Of a stretch of 64,000 nucleotides of DNA, positions 50,105 to 61,975 are shown in pieces. Each line of letters starts with the position of its first letter. Position 1 is the first letter of the stretch. The notes under the pieces were generated by a model. The model saw nothing but the letters and a program-made list of their open reading frames with translations. It made no database searches and was not told the DNA's origin. A program made the translations under genes and the position numbers. This DNA is from Sipunculus nudus. Taxonomy: Eukaryota; Annelida; Sipuncula; Golfingiida; Sipunculidae. The stretch is from positions 17,336,058 through 17,400,057 of the forward strand of contig CM049310.1 of the NCBI GenBank assembly GCA_026874595.1, read 5' to 3'.

Positions 50105-50463
50105 GTGCAAAATTGCTCTGCAGAACTCAACATCCCCGTTTGTTCAAGTGTACCCCCATCCCGACCAATGTGTGAACAATCAATGTTGATATTGTCAAGA
50201 TATGACCATTTGTTATTTAAACACATAACCTCTATGGCAGCGTTAACTAATCTAATTTTCCTGGATTAATTTGATGCACTCTTCCTAGCTACAACGGAAC
50301 TGAATATATTTTTAACATTTGCGTTATTTATCAAGATTTCTTCTAGTTTTCGGAGAGTCCTAAAGATGTCATGAGCAAATTCACGTTCTATGTGATTTGT
50401 GCTAACATGTACTAGCACCGCATCATCAGAGACGTTTGCTTTCTGTAGACTGGAAGCCAGCAG
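50105..50463 (-). pseudogene. LINE ORF1: SGNH/GDSL-hydrolase-like domain, decayed
   Basis: Minus-strand translation gives VLVHVSTNHIERE, where such ORF1 proteins normally have a GTND block. It continues with KLEEILINN, SSVVARKSA, a stop, then LVNAAIEVMC, WSYLDNINID and RDGG. This is the layout of the SGNH esterase-like domain known from ORF1 of CR1-group LINEs (block III GTND, then D/H near the end). The GTND-to-STNH change and the stop suggest loss of function. It lies directly upstream of the EN start on the same strand, as expected for ORF1-ORF2 order. Confidence 0.7.
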
Positions 50464-50522
50464 TATTTAACTCGCCGCTCTCAACAATTACATAAACAGG
50501 CAGATACCAGCCATTTCAAATA

Positions 50523-51988
50523 CATTCTAACCCCTTTCATTCGCCAACCTTGGGACCGGGAAAATTTCTGGCGGTAAGCGAGGGTGGCGGTTAATCAAGG
50601 GGGTCCAAATGGGATGGGCAGGGTAGTTAAAATCGGGCATTAATTAGGCTCGTCTTTAGCTAGTCATATAAAAAAAAAACATTTTAAAACTGTGTACAAA
50701 TGTTATAACATTATTCACATAGAAAGAACAATTTACAAATAACTACAGAAAAATACAGTGTGTACAAATTATTTACAAAGATACACATGTATAACAAATA
50801 CGGTAAAAATATAAAATTCTCCATGGTTCTCCTTGTGCAGTTTCTTTTTCATCCGAGTCTGCCCCAAAAGAATTCTGTAATGGAGCATTGTTTACCAGCT
50901 TGTGACTGAAGAGCTGATATTCTTTGGTCCATCCTGTAATATGCGTCAATATCGGACTGTTCGCTGTAGTTCAAGCTCTCGAAATATCGCAAGACGGGCT
51001 TCATGGTCTGGCGGACTTCGGCGGATGATGGCGGAGGTTGGGAAACTATTTCCTCAGGATCACAGGTCGGACTGGCTGTATCATTGCTGCCTGTCACTGT
51101 TACCCCGATATCTGGATCGCTCAAAGGCTGTGTCGTTCCGATGTTCTGATCAGCATTGACGAATTCCTGAGGAGACATAGGCCTACGTGCCCTGTGGTCA
51201 ATCCCCAGGCTATCCGTAACTCTTTGTAGAAGCGGGAGGATACTGTTTGCTTCTGGACCGTCCTGCCGATCTTTGGCTGGTAACCCCTTGGTATTACGCC
51301 CGTGTGTTTCCAACAAGTGCCGATGGTGGCGCTGCTGACGGAATCCCAGGCAGGATTCGTCCAGCGAACTGCATCACTGAGGACAATCCCTGTAGGTTCG
51401 CTGTTGTCTATACATGACATGATGTGACAAAGTTGCAGCCGGCGGTACTATGTTGAACACTTAAAACAATCCCCGTTATTGTTGCAAACTGTAAACAAAC
51501 ATTGAATTAACAGTCTTTGAACCCCCGTGTAACCGTAATTTGCTTCAAACTACTCATGTGGTTTACCTCATTAAATGTCACTTTCCCAAACAACTCTAGG
51601 TGTGATATCAACGACGGTCACTCGGCTGATGACTGCTGTCACCAAACAACTCAAGGGTGTTAATTAATTAGTGGCACCGGATACTTGATCCATAAGCAGT
51701 GAGGCGTGACATGTTGTAAACAGAGACGCAGCCAGGGCAGCTGAGCCCGAGCGATAACATACCGGCTTCATGAAATATTCCCGACTTGTCTTAAGTTGGA
51801 ATTAGAAAGTTGGCGTATGATCAAGGGAATGTGGCACATAAGGGTAAAAAATTACCTGGCGGATGGCGGATAGCGAGGCTGGCAAAATAACAAGGTAAAT
51901 AAATAGTAAGGAAATCGGGACTTTGTCATTTGTAGGCGGTAGGCGAGGTTGGCGGATAAACAAGGGGCGAATGAAAGAGGTTAGAGTG
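50523..51988 (-). mobile_element. Tigger/pogo-like DNA transposon, internally deleted
   Basis: The terminal inverted repeats are 23 bases (50523-50545 and 51966-51988), starting CATTCTAACC / CACTCTAACC with two mismatches, and TA flanks both ends (50521-50522, 51989-51990). A subterminal motif with CCTTG, ATCCGCC and CTCGC elements appears twice at the element's 5' (right) end and once at its 3' end. At about 1.47 kb it is shorter than usual autonomous pogo elements. Only a C-terminal transposase piece remains inside. Confidence 0.8.
50849..51420 (-). pseudogene. C-terminal Tigger-like transposase fragment, frameshifted
   Basis: From 51420 on the minus strand one frame reads DAVRWTNPAWDSVSSATI then GTCWKHTG, which matches the end of the DDE domain of Tigger/pogo transposases ('W..vs..tI.nCW.hTgi'). 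Around 51280-51310 the reading passes to another frame, which gives LLQRVTDSLGI, MSPQEFVNAD and the acidic, Ser/Pro-rich tail ending ITEFFWGRLG. One frameshift therefore separates the parts. The HTH and the catalytic D-D region are missing. It sits inside the element bounded by TIRs at 50523 and 51988. Confidence 0.75.
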
Positions 51989-51990
51989 TA

Positions 51991-52200
51991 GTATAATCGG
52001 TGAGCGTCATAATTCGTTAAGTCTAAAACCATGTATATATGATAAGCTTTCCGAAAGCCCATGCCTTCCCTCATCTTTACTTCTTTAAGTTCTTTATTCA
52101 GCCAACATCTATTTTTAAAGCGCTCTTTGCCTTGGTTTTGCTAGGTTTGGCAAGAAGGAATGGGCACATTGTAACATGTTATTGATCGTTGTGCAAAGGC
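51991..52200 (-). pseudogene. Possible LINE EN-RT linker scrap
   Basis: On the minus strand at about 52190-52030 a frame reads KERFKNRCWLNKELKEVK followed by FRKAYHIY. This resembles the 'W.n.el....r....Ay' linker between EN and RT in LINEs. It is short and unconfirmed. Its position upstream of the ORF1-like sequence means it is not in order with the LINE at 48.7-50.5 kb, so it would be a second copy. Confidence 0.3.
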
Positions 52201-52605
52201 GTATTTGATAGGCTGCATTAGCGCATTTCCGGCCGTGTGGTGGCACAACAAATCCATATTCCTACAGACAGAAGAAAGCTAATATTCTTTGTGTCTGTTG
52301 TGTACTCTGGAGACGCATATTTTAACATTTTATCAGATATATGTGAGAGTATAACAGTTTTATAAGATATAGCGCTTTTGCCTATTGCGGGATATTTGTC
52401 TTCCCAAATGACATAAAGCCAGGTCCCATGGTTTATGTAAGATCGGAACCAGCCTTATTGAGGACTGTGAGTTGCACCAGTTACTTATCGTTAAATTTTA
52501 TATGGCTACTTTTGCAAGTGGATCTGATTGGATGAAAATAAAGGGCCATAACAGAGCTGGGTCCCAGTCCAACGTGGCATGGTTCGACTTGTTGTCTAAT
52601 GTCAC
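52201..52605. other. Anonymous DNA
   Basis: Nothing recognised. Confidence 0.4.
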
Positions 52606-52900
52606 CGACGACTTTACACCTTGCCTTTCTGGTTTTCCGGGCTGTTCATTCTTGTAGCTCTTCTTGGCTCACTGTGAGCATATAAAAAAACCAGCCTCAG
52701 TGGGCACTTGTAGGTTATTCTTTCTACAGTTCTTGCCCACCATGACGAGTACCTATTCAATGTTGGATGGAGAAGACGCATCCTCATGGTGTAGACCATG
52801 GTGAGGAGCCTCGGAGTGAAAGGCGGTCTGAACAGGACGCGAACCCGCACCCTTGTGGTCGCAAGTTCAACGCTCTGACCATTACGCAATCACGCTCCAC
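52606..52900 (-). mobile_element. tRNA-derived SINE, copy 2
   Basis: On the minus strand the head (about 52890-52835) has TGGTCAGAGCG as A box and GGTTCGCGTCC as B box with tRNA-like spacing. The tail end on the plus strand (52609-52660) closely matches 23939-23995 ('cgactttacac', 'ctggt.tt.c', 'ggctgttcattcttgtagct'). This copy is longer in the middle than copy 1. ATGTCA occurs just outside each end (about 52599 and 52904) and could be a short target duplication. Confidence 0.75.
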
Positions 52901-52954
52901 ATGTATGTCAGGCGGGGCCTGCATTGGCAGTCGAATGGTGAAACGTGTGTCCCT

Positions 52955-53565
52955 CTAAGGCCCCAGTTATCAACGAGCCCCTACTGAGTTGTCCTTTTTT
53001 TCGGGCTAGCTTCGGCCAGACAATGTTAAAATCGGACGAGCCTCTTCTGAATTTTAACAGCTCGTTGCGGAGCTCGTCCCTCTTTTAGAACGGAGTTTAA
53101 GAGCGACGAGGACTCACTGAAAAAATACGGCGAAACTTTAGCTCGATAGCAGCTCGGGAAGAGATCGCCGGGGCTCCAAGCGAGCACCGCTGGGTGATCT
53201 TTGGGATCGTCCGAAGTCCGCGCGATTTTTAGGCTAATACAATTCCTTAGATCTCCGCAAGGACACGGCTGCCAGGTCCTAACTGGTCGGGCGGACCACT
53301 GTGAAGCCTCGGTCGAGTTAAGGGCGTCGGACGAGATCCTAACGATGTTCGATTGAAGCTCGGACGTGCTTCTAACAGCGTCCTGTCGGGCCCCTTCATA
53401 TTTCAGGTGCAGAAAAAATCGTTGTCCTCGGCCGGGCCTCGATACAAATGTGACCACAATCTAGAAAAATCGACGGATGTCGGTCGGGTTTTAAGAATGG
53501 GCGAGGGGCTCGCTGCTCGGCCGATTTAAGAAATCTACAGGAGCACGACCGGTAATGTGTCTTAG
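52955..53565. other. CpG-rich segment, possibly a DNA transposon remnant
   Basis: Base composition changes sharply: CG dinucleotides and motifs such as 'ctcgtcc', 'gctcgg' and 'cggacgag' recur, unlike the flanks. The ends carry weak inverted similarity (CTAAGGCC... at 52955 against ...TGTCTTAG ending 53565). Two minus-strand open frames (53026-53457 and 53396-53689) are long for the window, but their peptides have no motif I recognise and probably follow from high GC content. Confidence 0.35.
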
Positions 53566-56545
53566 GCTTAAGCTGGCGGCCCTCCGATACCCGGCGTTGC
53601 TGTGAGAGTGGTTTATAGTCGGTGGTTTTCTCCGGGTCCTCGTGTTTTCTCCTACCCGACAGATTACCGAACGTCACCATCCTGTTCATAGAGAGTGTCT
53701 TGTATTAGTTATTATAAATAGTTAAAGTCAGTTCCTGTGTTTGTACCTAAATTCTTTTGGCTAAATTGGAGTGTTTTTCATCTTACCCGAGCACAACAGA
53801 TGATCATTCGGCAGACTGAAGAAAAAAATAGCCTTTGCTGAGGTCCTCTGTAGAAGGAATAAAACTTTGTTGATGCATAGACCAGCTCTATGAAATCAAT
53901 TATCTTTATTAATCAATTAACTCTAAAAAATGACTTTGGCCACAAGGTTTAGTCTGCGAAGACGAATCTGTGCCCAGTAATATATGACGAAACACGTAGA
54001 AACTGATAAGGTCACTAAAATAAGATTACTCAGAATACCTAGGCCTATACATATCAGACAGTAGCTAAGCGTGTTATACAAACTGTTCTCCGTTGTCTCC
54101 TATTTACCTAAATTATTTTAAAGATGCATCTTTCAGAAGCCTTTAGTCACCAAGGACAGCTTGCGTGAGTTTGCCGTTTCTGGATATTTTTGAGTTTATA
54201 TTTTATGGGTAAAGGCTACGCAGCTTGACTGCGATGTTAATTCGGGTATACATGACCGGATCTTGCTGAATTTTTTCTCCCTCTTGTATAAGAGAGTCCA
54301 TTGGGATGTCATTCCATATCGGTCTTATTAGAATGCCTGCTGAGATCCAGAGTCTTAATTCAGGGTTTACGCCGGAAGTCTATACACAGCTGTAGCATTC
54401 TCTGTCAACATATCATTTTGACTGCCTCTACTTGAATAAATGTGACTTGTATTCATAGCCCAAACCTAAAACATAAACTATAGCATCGCCGCTCCCATTT
54501 TAAGATGATTTTTTTATGAATGACCATGAATTCTTTGGTAACGTTGATTTTTTTAATCTTGCCTCGATCCCTTCAAAAATTATAATGGAATATTATTTTT
54601 GTTTTGCTAAAACAGATTATTTTAAGAATCACAGCATATATTTTTTTTAAATATTGTAGATTTGTACCATTTCTGTCCCAACAAGTGTATTTCCAAGTAC
54701 AGAAATATGAATTCGCCCCCATGTTCCATAATGGTTTACCCGTTAAGGACATTTTTTTCAAATTGTTGTTGTATTATACCTTTGTGTGGGGGTTGTATAC
54801 CACACGTTAAACCTACTTGCATCGATTTATTTAATTCATTCTGTCGCTATGGTCACACTCCAGAGCATTATTAACAAGATATGGTCCATGACAGCAAAAT
54901 ATTGTCAAAATTTTAACTCAAGCAATTAAGAAACACCATTTATGTTCTTTTAATGGACGAAAATAGCATCATTCTTAGAGGGCTTATCTTCGGCAGATAT
55001 TTGTCCAAATTAGTTCTCTTTCTTCCTTGCCATAAGATCCATATGGCACCTCTCCTCAATTTCCGTTGAAATTCGGCCATAACGCATGAACTGTTTTGAA
55101 ATGACAAACACAGGTAGGCATACGAAGACAGGTATTTTACGTAACTTATGACCGATGGGAATAACAGGATTAAGAGTGTTTAAACAAACAAATTATTAAA
55201 GGCTCAATGGTCCATGGAGACCTCCGGGAAAATGGAATAATATCAAATGAACGGCTTCTATTTGCGCACTTTTACATATACATAATGTCAGAGCTTGTGG
55301 ATTATAACTTCTGTAGTTAAACATGGATTCGCTATTCTTTACAAAATACATTTCAATACATATTATGCGACCGTTATCTTGTTTGTCATATTAAATATTA
55401 CTAAAACAGGTCGTGGTGGTATAATCTAATATCTATTTTTGGGCTAATGAAGAACAAAAATTGAAACCACATTATTCGAATTACATAAATCGACAAAAAC
55501 AAAGTAACAACCACAATTATATAAACAAATGAAAGGCTTATCCGTTGGGAACCTTTACTATACAGCAAAAAGGTTTGGACTATTCTGAAGAAAATTATTG
55601 TTGCTAGATGTAAAAACTTATGGCTTCCCAAACCATATTAAATTTCCAGAAGCCCAACCTTGCACCCAGTTTGATATTCATAGACCTCAGCTTTTCACCT
55701 CTATCTTCTCTGAATTTCTCCTGATCTTTGGGCCTTGTAGTAAATAGATAATAATAAAACATTCACTTAGATATTATCTTTATCATTACTGAAGGAGCGC
55801 CTAGGGCGGGGGTCACTGACTTCATCAACTACGGCCCTCCAGCGCCATCTTTTTCTCCATTTTTTACAGAAGCCAATTTGAAAGTTTTTTTTAATGTGAA
55901 TATGCTTTAATTTCTCTACAAGAATGGAAAGAAGAAACAAGGTAGAATTTGTATTTTGAAAAGTTCGGCGAGCTTTAATTATATTGATGAGCCATGATTC
56001 TGTCATCCATGTACTTAATAGCGAAATTACCTTCAGCTGTCAACTCTGACCATGCAAACACAATGGAACCCCGACTGGAGACCACCCCTATTCAACGATC
56101 ACCACTGAAAAACTACCACTTTTCCTGGTCCGAATCCAGTATTACCTGACCCAGTGGGCATTCTAAGTGCCCCGAGAGGGCCTACTCGGTGGATGTCAGA
56201 GGAGAAAAGATGCCGTTAGTCAGATCTGTCAGATGTCATTTTACAAGTCTAACACGAACACCACATGTACTACCATGACTATTATTATCGTTTTCAGAAT
56301 AGCTAGGATTTTATGAATGGACTCGTGACAGACTCTTCTATGATTGTAGGGGAAGTCCTGAATGCTGATATCAAACGGAGTTATTCGCAGTACCCTATAA
56401 ATAACCAGGAATTGTCATGACCATACGATATTTCAGGAATTGCCTTTTTATCGGTACCAAAATTGAATGGCCTTCTGTTTCGCTTGTCACGCTCCTGTAA
56501 AGGTAGGTGAATGTGTTTTGTCCACACATTTTCTCCCTCCCTCCC
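53566..56545. other. Anonymous AT-rich DNA
   Basis: No gene, RNA or repeat end could be supported in about 3 kb. Confidence 0.45.
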
Positions 56546-56549
56546 TCCC

Positions 56550-56872
56550 TCTGCCTGTCTCTGCAATTCGGATAACTGTATATCAAGCTGTAAGTTTTTG
56601 TAACCACCAGGCCAGGGTCTAAGTCCCCAACCCCGCCTCTGCAATTCAGATAACTATATATCGAGCTGTGAGTTTTTGTAACCACAAGGCCAGGGTCTAA
56701 GTCCCCACCCCCGCCTCTGCAATTCAGATAACTATATATCGAGCTGTGAGTTTTTGTAACCAGAAAGGATCTAAATCTCCCTCCCCCCCCCTTCGACCTG
56801 GCTCTGCAATTCCGATTTCCGACTATCGAACTGGCTGTTGATTTTGTAACCACCAGGCCAGGGTCTAAGTCT
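56550..56872. repeat. 78 bp minisatellite, four copies
   Basis: 'ctgcaattc' anchors occur at 56561, 56639 and 56717, exactly 78 apart, then at 56803 after an 86-base unit with a poly-C expansion. Each unit contains 'gataact.tatat.gagctg' and 'gtttttgtaacca..aggcc'. Because 78 is a multiple of three, the minus strand stays open and repeats a 26-residue peptide (SSIYSYLNCRGG...) within an open frame at 56395-56853. This is probably a by-product. Confidence 0.9.
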
Positions 56873-58400
56873 TTTTGAATGAGTTATATCTTCAACAAAA
56901 CGCTTACGGCGACTTGCAAATGTAGAATGAATACGCTTCCAGCAATCACAATAGCTATGGGTTTAATACATGCTAAGAGAGAGAAGAATACAGTTATAAG
57001 AATAAAACAGCAACATAATATGCATAAAGTTAGATCAGTGATATGAAGTAATTTACTCATAACCTTTAAACATGTAATTTTATATCATAAGCCTGAGTCA
57101 CCATCCAACATGGTTATGTTCCAGGAATTAGGCATATACGATGAACCACGGCCTTTAGAATTTGCACTGGATAAGGATTGTTTTTATTTAGCATAATCTT
57201 AATTAGGAGTCCTACCTTACCTGAGATATCTATAGCTTGTTTCTTGAATCCATGAAATAGTGTTGATGCAGCAAACTAGAATCCATCAGTCATCAAGGAA
57301 ACATTATCCTGATAGCTGATGCGAAGAAACCTCCTTTGTACCAAGTAATTAATACCAGTCTTAATTTTGATAACACACAATCTTGACATAAATAAAACTA
57401 ATGACAGCTATTATGAGATAAAACCCATCCTTTAGCAAAGGGCAAACGGGAAGACCACTCACAAAAAAATATCAAGCGTTCTATGGAACCGCTGCCCCTG
57501 TTTTTCGCTAGTCACATTTATCTGTTTGTTAACACCAGTTTACTAAGAAGTGTTCTTACCCAAAGTGCCTTCCTCAAAGTCAATTAAAGGGACCAATTCA
57601 CATAACAAGTACAATGTATGTTAAATAAATATGAAGTATATATGTTTTTTACTCAACATACTATGGTATATCTGCCAATATTTCGTTCTAGAAGCGTTTG
57701 CTTACTCGTGTACACAAATTGGGAAAAAACTCCAACCGGACGCGAACACCGGTGCAAAACATAAACAAAGTGCGCACACTATCTGGTGGCTCGTACCGTG
57801 CAACTTAACAAGCCGCCAACCGGTGTTTCTTCCGTGAGAATTAATTCTTTCATTTTCCTCTTCTTGCTTGAGAGTTGCCACGACCGAATGCGCAAAATTG
57901 GGAATGCTAGTCACTCAGTCCTGTTACGGTGAACAGGCACAACATAGTGGACTGTGTTTACAAACACAGAGCCATAACAACGTATAAAACAGTTGCACTG
58001 GAGATATTAAGTTTTTTATTTTGCTGCGAAATTTTTGTTTTAAGTTTAAAGGAACTAACAGCATGAGATTACTTCACATGTTTATGTACCGTTAAGTCTG
58101 AGAAAGTAATCAAGAAATTTGATTGAAGTTTAAACTGCTAATTAACACCATTTAAAAATTGCAGAACATTTTATCCCCTGCCATGGCAGAATGTTACATA
58201 TTTGTCTTTCTAAATTAAAAAAAAAAATACTTCGTCGTTCCGTACTTTCGGACATTAGTGTCGTTCGAACATTTAATCTTTATATATTGACTCGAGGGGA
58301 AGAATATTCGTGGGAAAACTACAGCATGGCAGTTCGTCTGGGCAACCGGTAACACGGAAAACTCGCCCACAAGCTACGGGACCGGGCGCGTGTAGACCTC
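56873..58400. other. Anonymous DNA upstream of the candidate exon
   Basis: No supported gene. A minus-strand open frame at 57702-57914 lies in slightly GC-richer DNA and has no recognised motif. Confidence 0.4.
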
Positions 58401-58415
58401 ATTGGCGGCCATTGG
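58401..58415 (-). promoter_or_regulatory. Two inverted CCAAT boxes
   Basis: ATTGG occurs at 58401-58405 and again at 58411-58415, i.e. CCAAT on the minus strand, with GGCGGCC between. They lie about 40-50 bases before the ATG of the candidate exon and in a GC-richer patch starting near 58320. Motif match only. Confidence 0.25.
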
Positions 58416-58451
58416 TTTTTGTTGCCAGGGGGTTTTTGTGGGAGCTTTGAT

Positions 58452-58613
58452 ATGGTGGTACCAAAGGAACAGGTCAGAATCTACTTCGAGCAACTATACA
58501 GACGAGACTTGCCTGCCTATTTCCTGGACGATAGAGTGGTCGGCGTCAAAGTAGTTCGTTTTAATGAACTGGATAAACAGACCGCTTGGCTTTCTTCTAG
58601 TTCTCGTTTTTAG
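58452..58613 (+). CDS. Candidate small ORF or first exon, 53 codons, unrecognised
   Basis: The ATG at 58452 has G at -3 and G at +4. The frame reads MVVPKEQVRIYFEQLYRRD, then LPAYFLDDRVVGVKVVRF, then NELDKQTAW, and ends in a Ser-rich tail SSSSRF before TAG. The frame is also open upstream to at least 58419. The peptide alternates hydrophobic and charged residues like a folded domain and is not low-complexity. A usable but weak donor (AAA|GTAGTT) lies inside it. I do not recognise the family. It could be a first exon, a stand-alone small protein, a gene relic or chance. Confidence 0.3.
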   Translation: MVVPKEQVRIYFEQLYRRDLPAYFLDDRVVGVKVVRFNELDKQTAWLSSSSRF

Positions 58614-59630
58614 CCTAACATAGATCTTCCTAAATTAACCGTCATTTATATTCTTTTTCCTCATTATTTTAAATCTATTTTTTCAATTCTGGTTTTATTT
58701 TTTGCTGTTTATTTCATATTACTTCTACTTGCTTAGTTTATTACTAGTTCCAATGTTTCATGAAAAATTAAACAAACTTTGACGAATATTGATTTATAAA
58801 ATTTACACCCAAAGGAATAATACCCTTTCATATTCAGTACTATAAGGGAATGGGGTTGCCCTTTTATTCATGCGAAAGGTAATTTTCCAAGTAAAGGGAG
58901 CAGGTTAAACCACAGGCACTTGCAGTCACCGGGTGAGCGATATTACAAGCATCACAATGCCCACCCCCCTGTTACCTATCTGACCAAACTTCAGACTAAT
59001 TTAACATGGTTCCATTACTTTGACTGCCCATCAACCTAAATTATGCTACACACGCCTCTAAATAAAGCATATCAACCTTGCAATCTTCCGCTTCGTCTCA
59101 TGCTCTTATTTACCACATAGTATGAAAACTGACATAAACTCACGAGAGGTCATGCGAAGAGATCGTCATAAGTTTCCATGAATATTCAAATATCAGAAGC
59201 AACAGGCCACATTACGCTGGTGTCTTCACAAACACTGGGATATGGATTCTTATAAGCACACTGGCGTCAACTGATAAAGCTGACCCATTAAACAAATTAG
59301 CCTATTCTGAAAGCAAAATAGTCACAAACCACTGCATTTTCTTTTCTTGACAAGCGTAATTTCTATTGGTTTTGTCCTCTGTACCATCATCTCTTTTACG
59401 TAAATTTATCTTCAGGGGTGGGAAGGCGTGGGAGGATTATCAAAGTTGAGACAAGTTTTGTTATGAACGTGAGAGCAACACCGGTGACTCAGTGAATAAA
59501 GTGTGCCAGGGGCCCGGCTCCATGAACGGTATTTGGTTTATCTGTAAACATAAAGTATATTAAATTTATAGTTTTCGGATATGCATTTCTGTCTTCCCTC
59601 ATTCCCCTAACTTGCTGATGGGGAACCAGT

Positions 59631-59678
<48 letters not shown>

Positions 59679-60745
59679 CCTTTAATGTCTGTGTGACACA
59701 TGTTTATAATATTACCATTAAGTAGGAGGTATTTAAAAGGTAAGGTATTACCTTTCGGGTAAATGTTAATCCTTAACCAGGTTCTGATATATAAAATTTC
59801 ACCCGTAAACTGAAAATGAAACAAAGCTTTATTTCTAATTATTTTTATATATAATTTCTAATATATAAATATAATTATTTTCTGAATGTTGGGGTGGGGG
59901 GGGGGGGGTGATTACATTGACCATTGACACCCCTAGTAACAGTTGTAAGCAAGTTAAATTTCAAGCCTGCAATATAACCTTTCCTTCACGAGTGGTTCAA
60001 GCATTTGCTAGTCAGCTGTTCAGACCTCCAGCGTGGGTGAAAAAGAGAAGGCATTTACTTTTGTCTTCCTGAGATACATAATTCAGTGACTAGGTTGACT
60101 TTGATCAGTGGTTTTGCTCGTTAACCCTTTTGTCACCTTCCGGGTCTAAACTAATGGGGGAAAATGTCGCTTCACCTTGAAAGGTAATTTCAACACTTTC
60201 GCACCTACTAGAATTTTGAAACGTGGCTTGTCCTGCAAGTAATACATGATTCCCTATTATCAAATAAGCAGCTACACCATATTAGTATATCATACACAGA
60301 GAAAAATGCTAACGGCTGACAGAATTGTTGTTTTTTTTGTTGTTGTTGTTGTCTTGGAGAATTTTACACTGCGATCAAATTTGGTAACTATGGCAGTTAC
60401 GCCAGGGTCGCAGGATAAAGTATTCTTATAATCCACGCGACTTTGACATTTTTATTTTTTGTCTCTTTTTACAAGTTCACTGGACCAAATTATTCATCTA
60501 AAGGATAACTAAAAACCTATTTTCACCAATTAAGAAAAATACATCTATACTAGTTTTCAAGGTTTTGGGGTCGTTTCCGGAAGCACTCAATCATTCAACT
60601 TTTGGGTAAATACTGCAAAGACGTTTAGGATTTGGATTCCCGAAATAGTATAAAAGCTTCAGCGTAAACCGCGAAGAATATACACATACATCTTCAAGAA
60701 TTGGGGGGGGGGGGGGGGTGGCTCGCAGACATTAACACACATATA
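58614..60745. other. Anonymous DNA with microsatellite and poly-G runs
   Basis: Contains a CA/TA compound microsatellite (59631-59679) and poly-G runs at about 59889-59908 and 60701-60719. A short 'ccaggggcccggctccatgaac' type patch near 59507 looks like a dispersed repeat fragment. No gene supported. Confidence 0.45.
59631..59679. repeat. (CA)n(TA)n compound microsatellite
   Basis: About 24 bases of CA followed directly by about 24 bases of TA. Confidence 0.95.
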
Positions 60746-60747
60746 TA

Positions 60748-61975
60748 CAGTGGAACCCCACAATTACGACCATCCTGGGGACTGAGCAAAGTAGTCGTAA
60801 TTTGGGGGTGGTCGTATTTGTGAAACTCTTACCTTGGTCGCATATATCACGGCGATGTTTGATATGTATCAGTTTGTATATATTGCATATCTTTACTGTG
60901 AATTAAAACAAAATATTTTACTAAGTGGAGAACCCTTATTAGGAATGTTTTATGTTGTGTAGCTGAAAAGAAAACAAAATTGCTTTATATATTTATTCAT
61001 GATAAAAATATATATACATTGACACATACGTAGTGACTGATGATTAACACATAATTACACTAGAGACAATACGAAGATGACCTACTTGAACATATTGAAC
61101 ATAATACGTGGCTGTCATATATTTAGCCCTCCGCCTGAGTATATATTGCGTGCATTTGAGTTTTAACTGCTGAGCCAGTTGGCGCTGACTGCATCCTGGT
61201 GTTTCTGCCTTGATTATCACCACTTTCTCCTTCAAGAAGCGCTCTTTCCGAGGCATGGTCGCACAACAGCAAGCAATTTAAACGCAAACTGAACCAGTAG
61301 AGAAATAAACTGACAGCTATTCTGATAAGGCAAGACAACGGATTTGCCCCCATGCAAGTTTTGTATTTATACATTTGACTGACTGCTCAATACTCAGTGT
61401 GAGTAAGGTATGAGCACATTTAGGATTAACTAGATCATTAATTTGACCAATGAGGATCGAACATTATGTGATGAGTAAAAATACTAAGCTCTCACCCCCG
61501 CACTTTTGGTAGCTGTAATACAGGTGATCACTGAGGGGCAATTAGCATCGCTAGCCCAAGACCCCAGGGCTGTTAGCCAGGCAGACCGGCTCATTAAGTA
61601 ATCAGCCGATAGTTACCCTCTTTGATCTACAACTTACGCCTCAACGAGTCTCAGCGGGGACACCTAGTCAGGAAGGGTTACACTATGGTTGGGAAACCTT
61701 GTTACCCTCTTTGATCTTTCGTTAAGGCGCCTGTGACAAGGCGCAGCCATTGACTCGTGACAAAAATTGTTTCAGTACTTCTCGGCGGTGGTAGCATTAG
61801 TGGGGTCGCATTAGCGCTAGGGCCAGGATATCTGGTCAAAATTCTGAATTTAGGGGTGGTCGTAATTTTGAGTCATTTTTAAACATAAATAAACTAAAAA
61901 AAATTCGTGACCAAGCAAAGTGGTCGTAATTGTGGGGTGGTCGCAATTGTGGGGTGGTCGCAAGGCGGGGTTCCA

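Noticed and set aside
53026-53689. Two overlapping minus-strand frames of 143 and 97 codons
   Set aside because: GC-rich DNA has few stops. The peptides carry no motif I know, and the block resembles a repeat.
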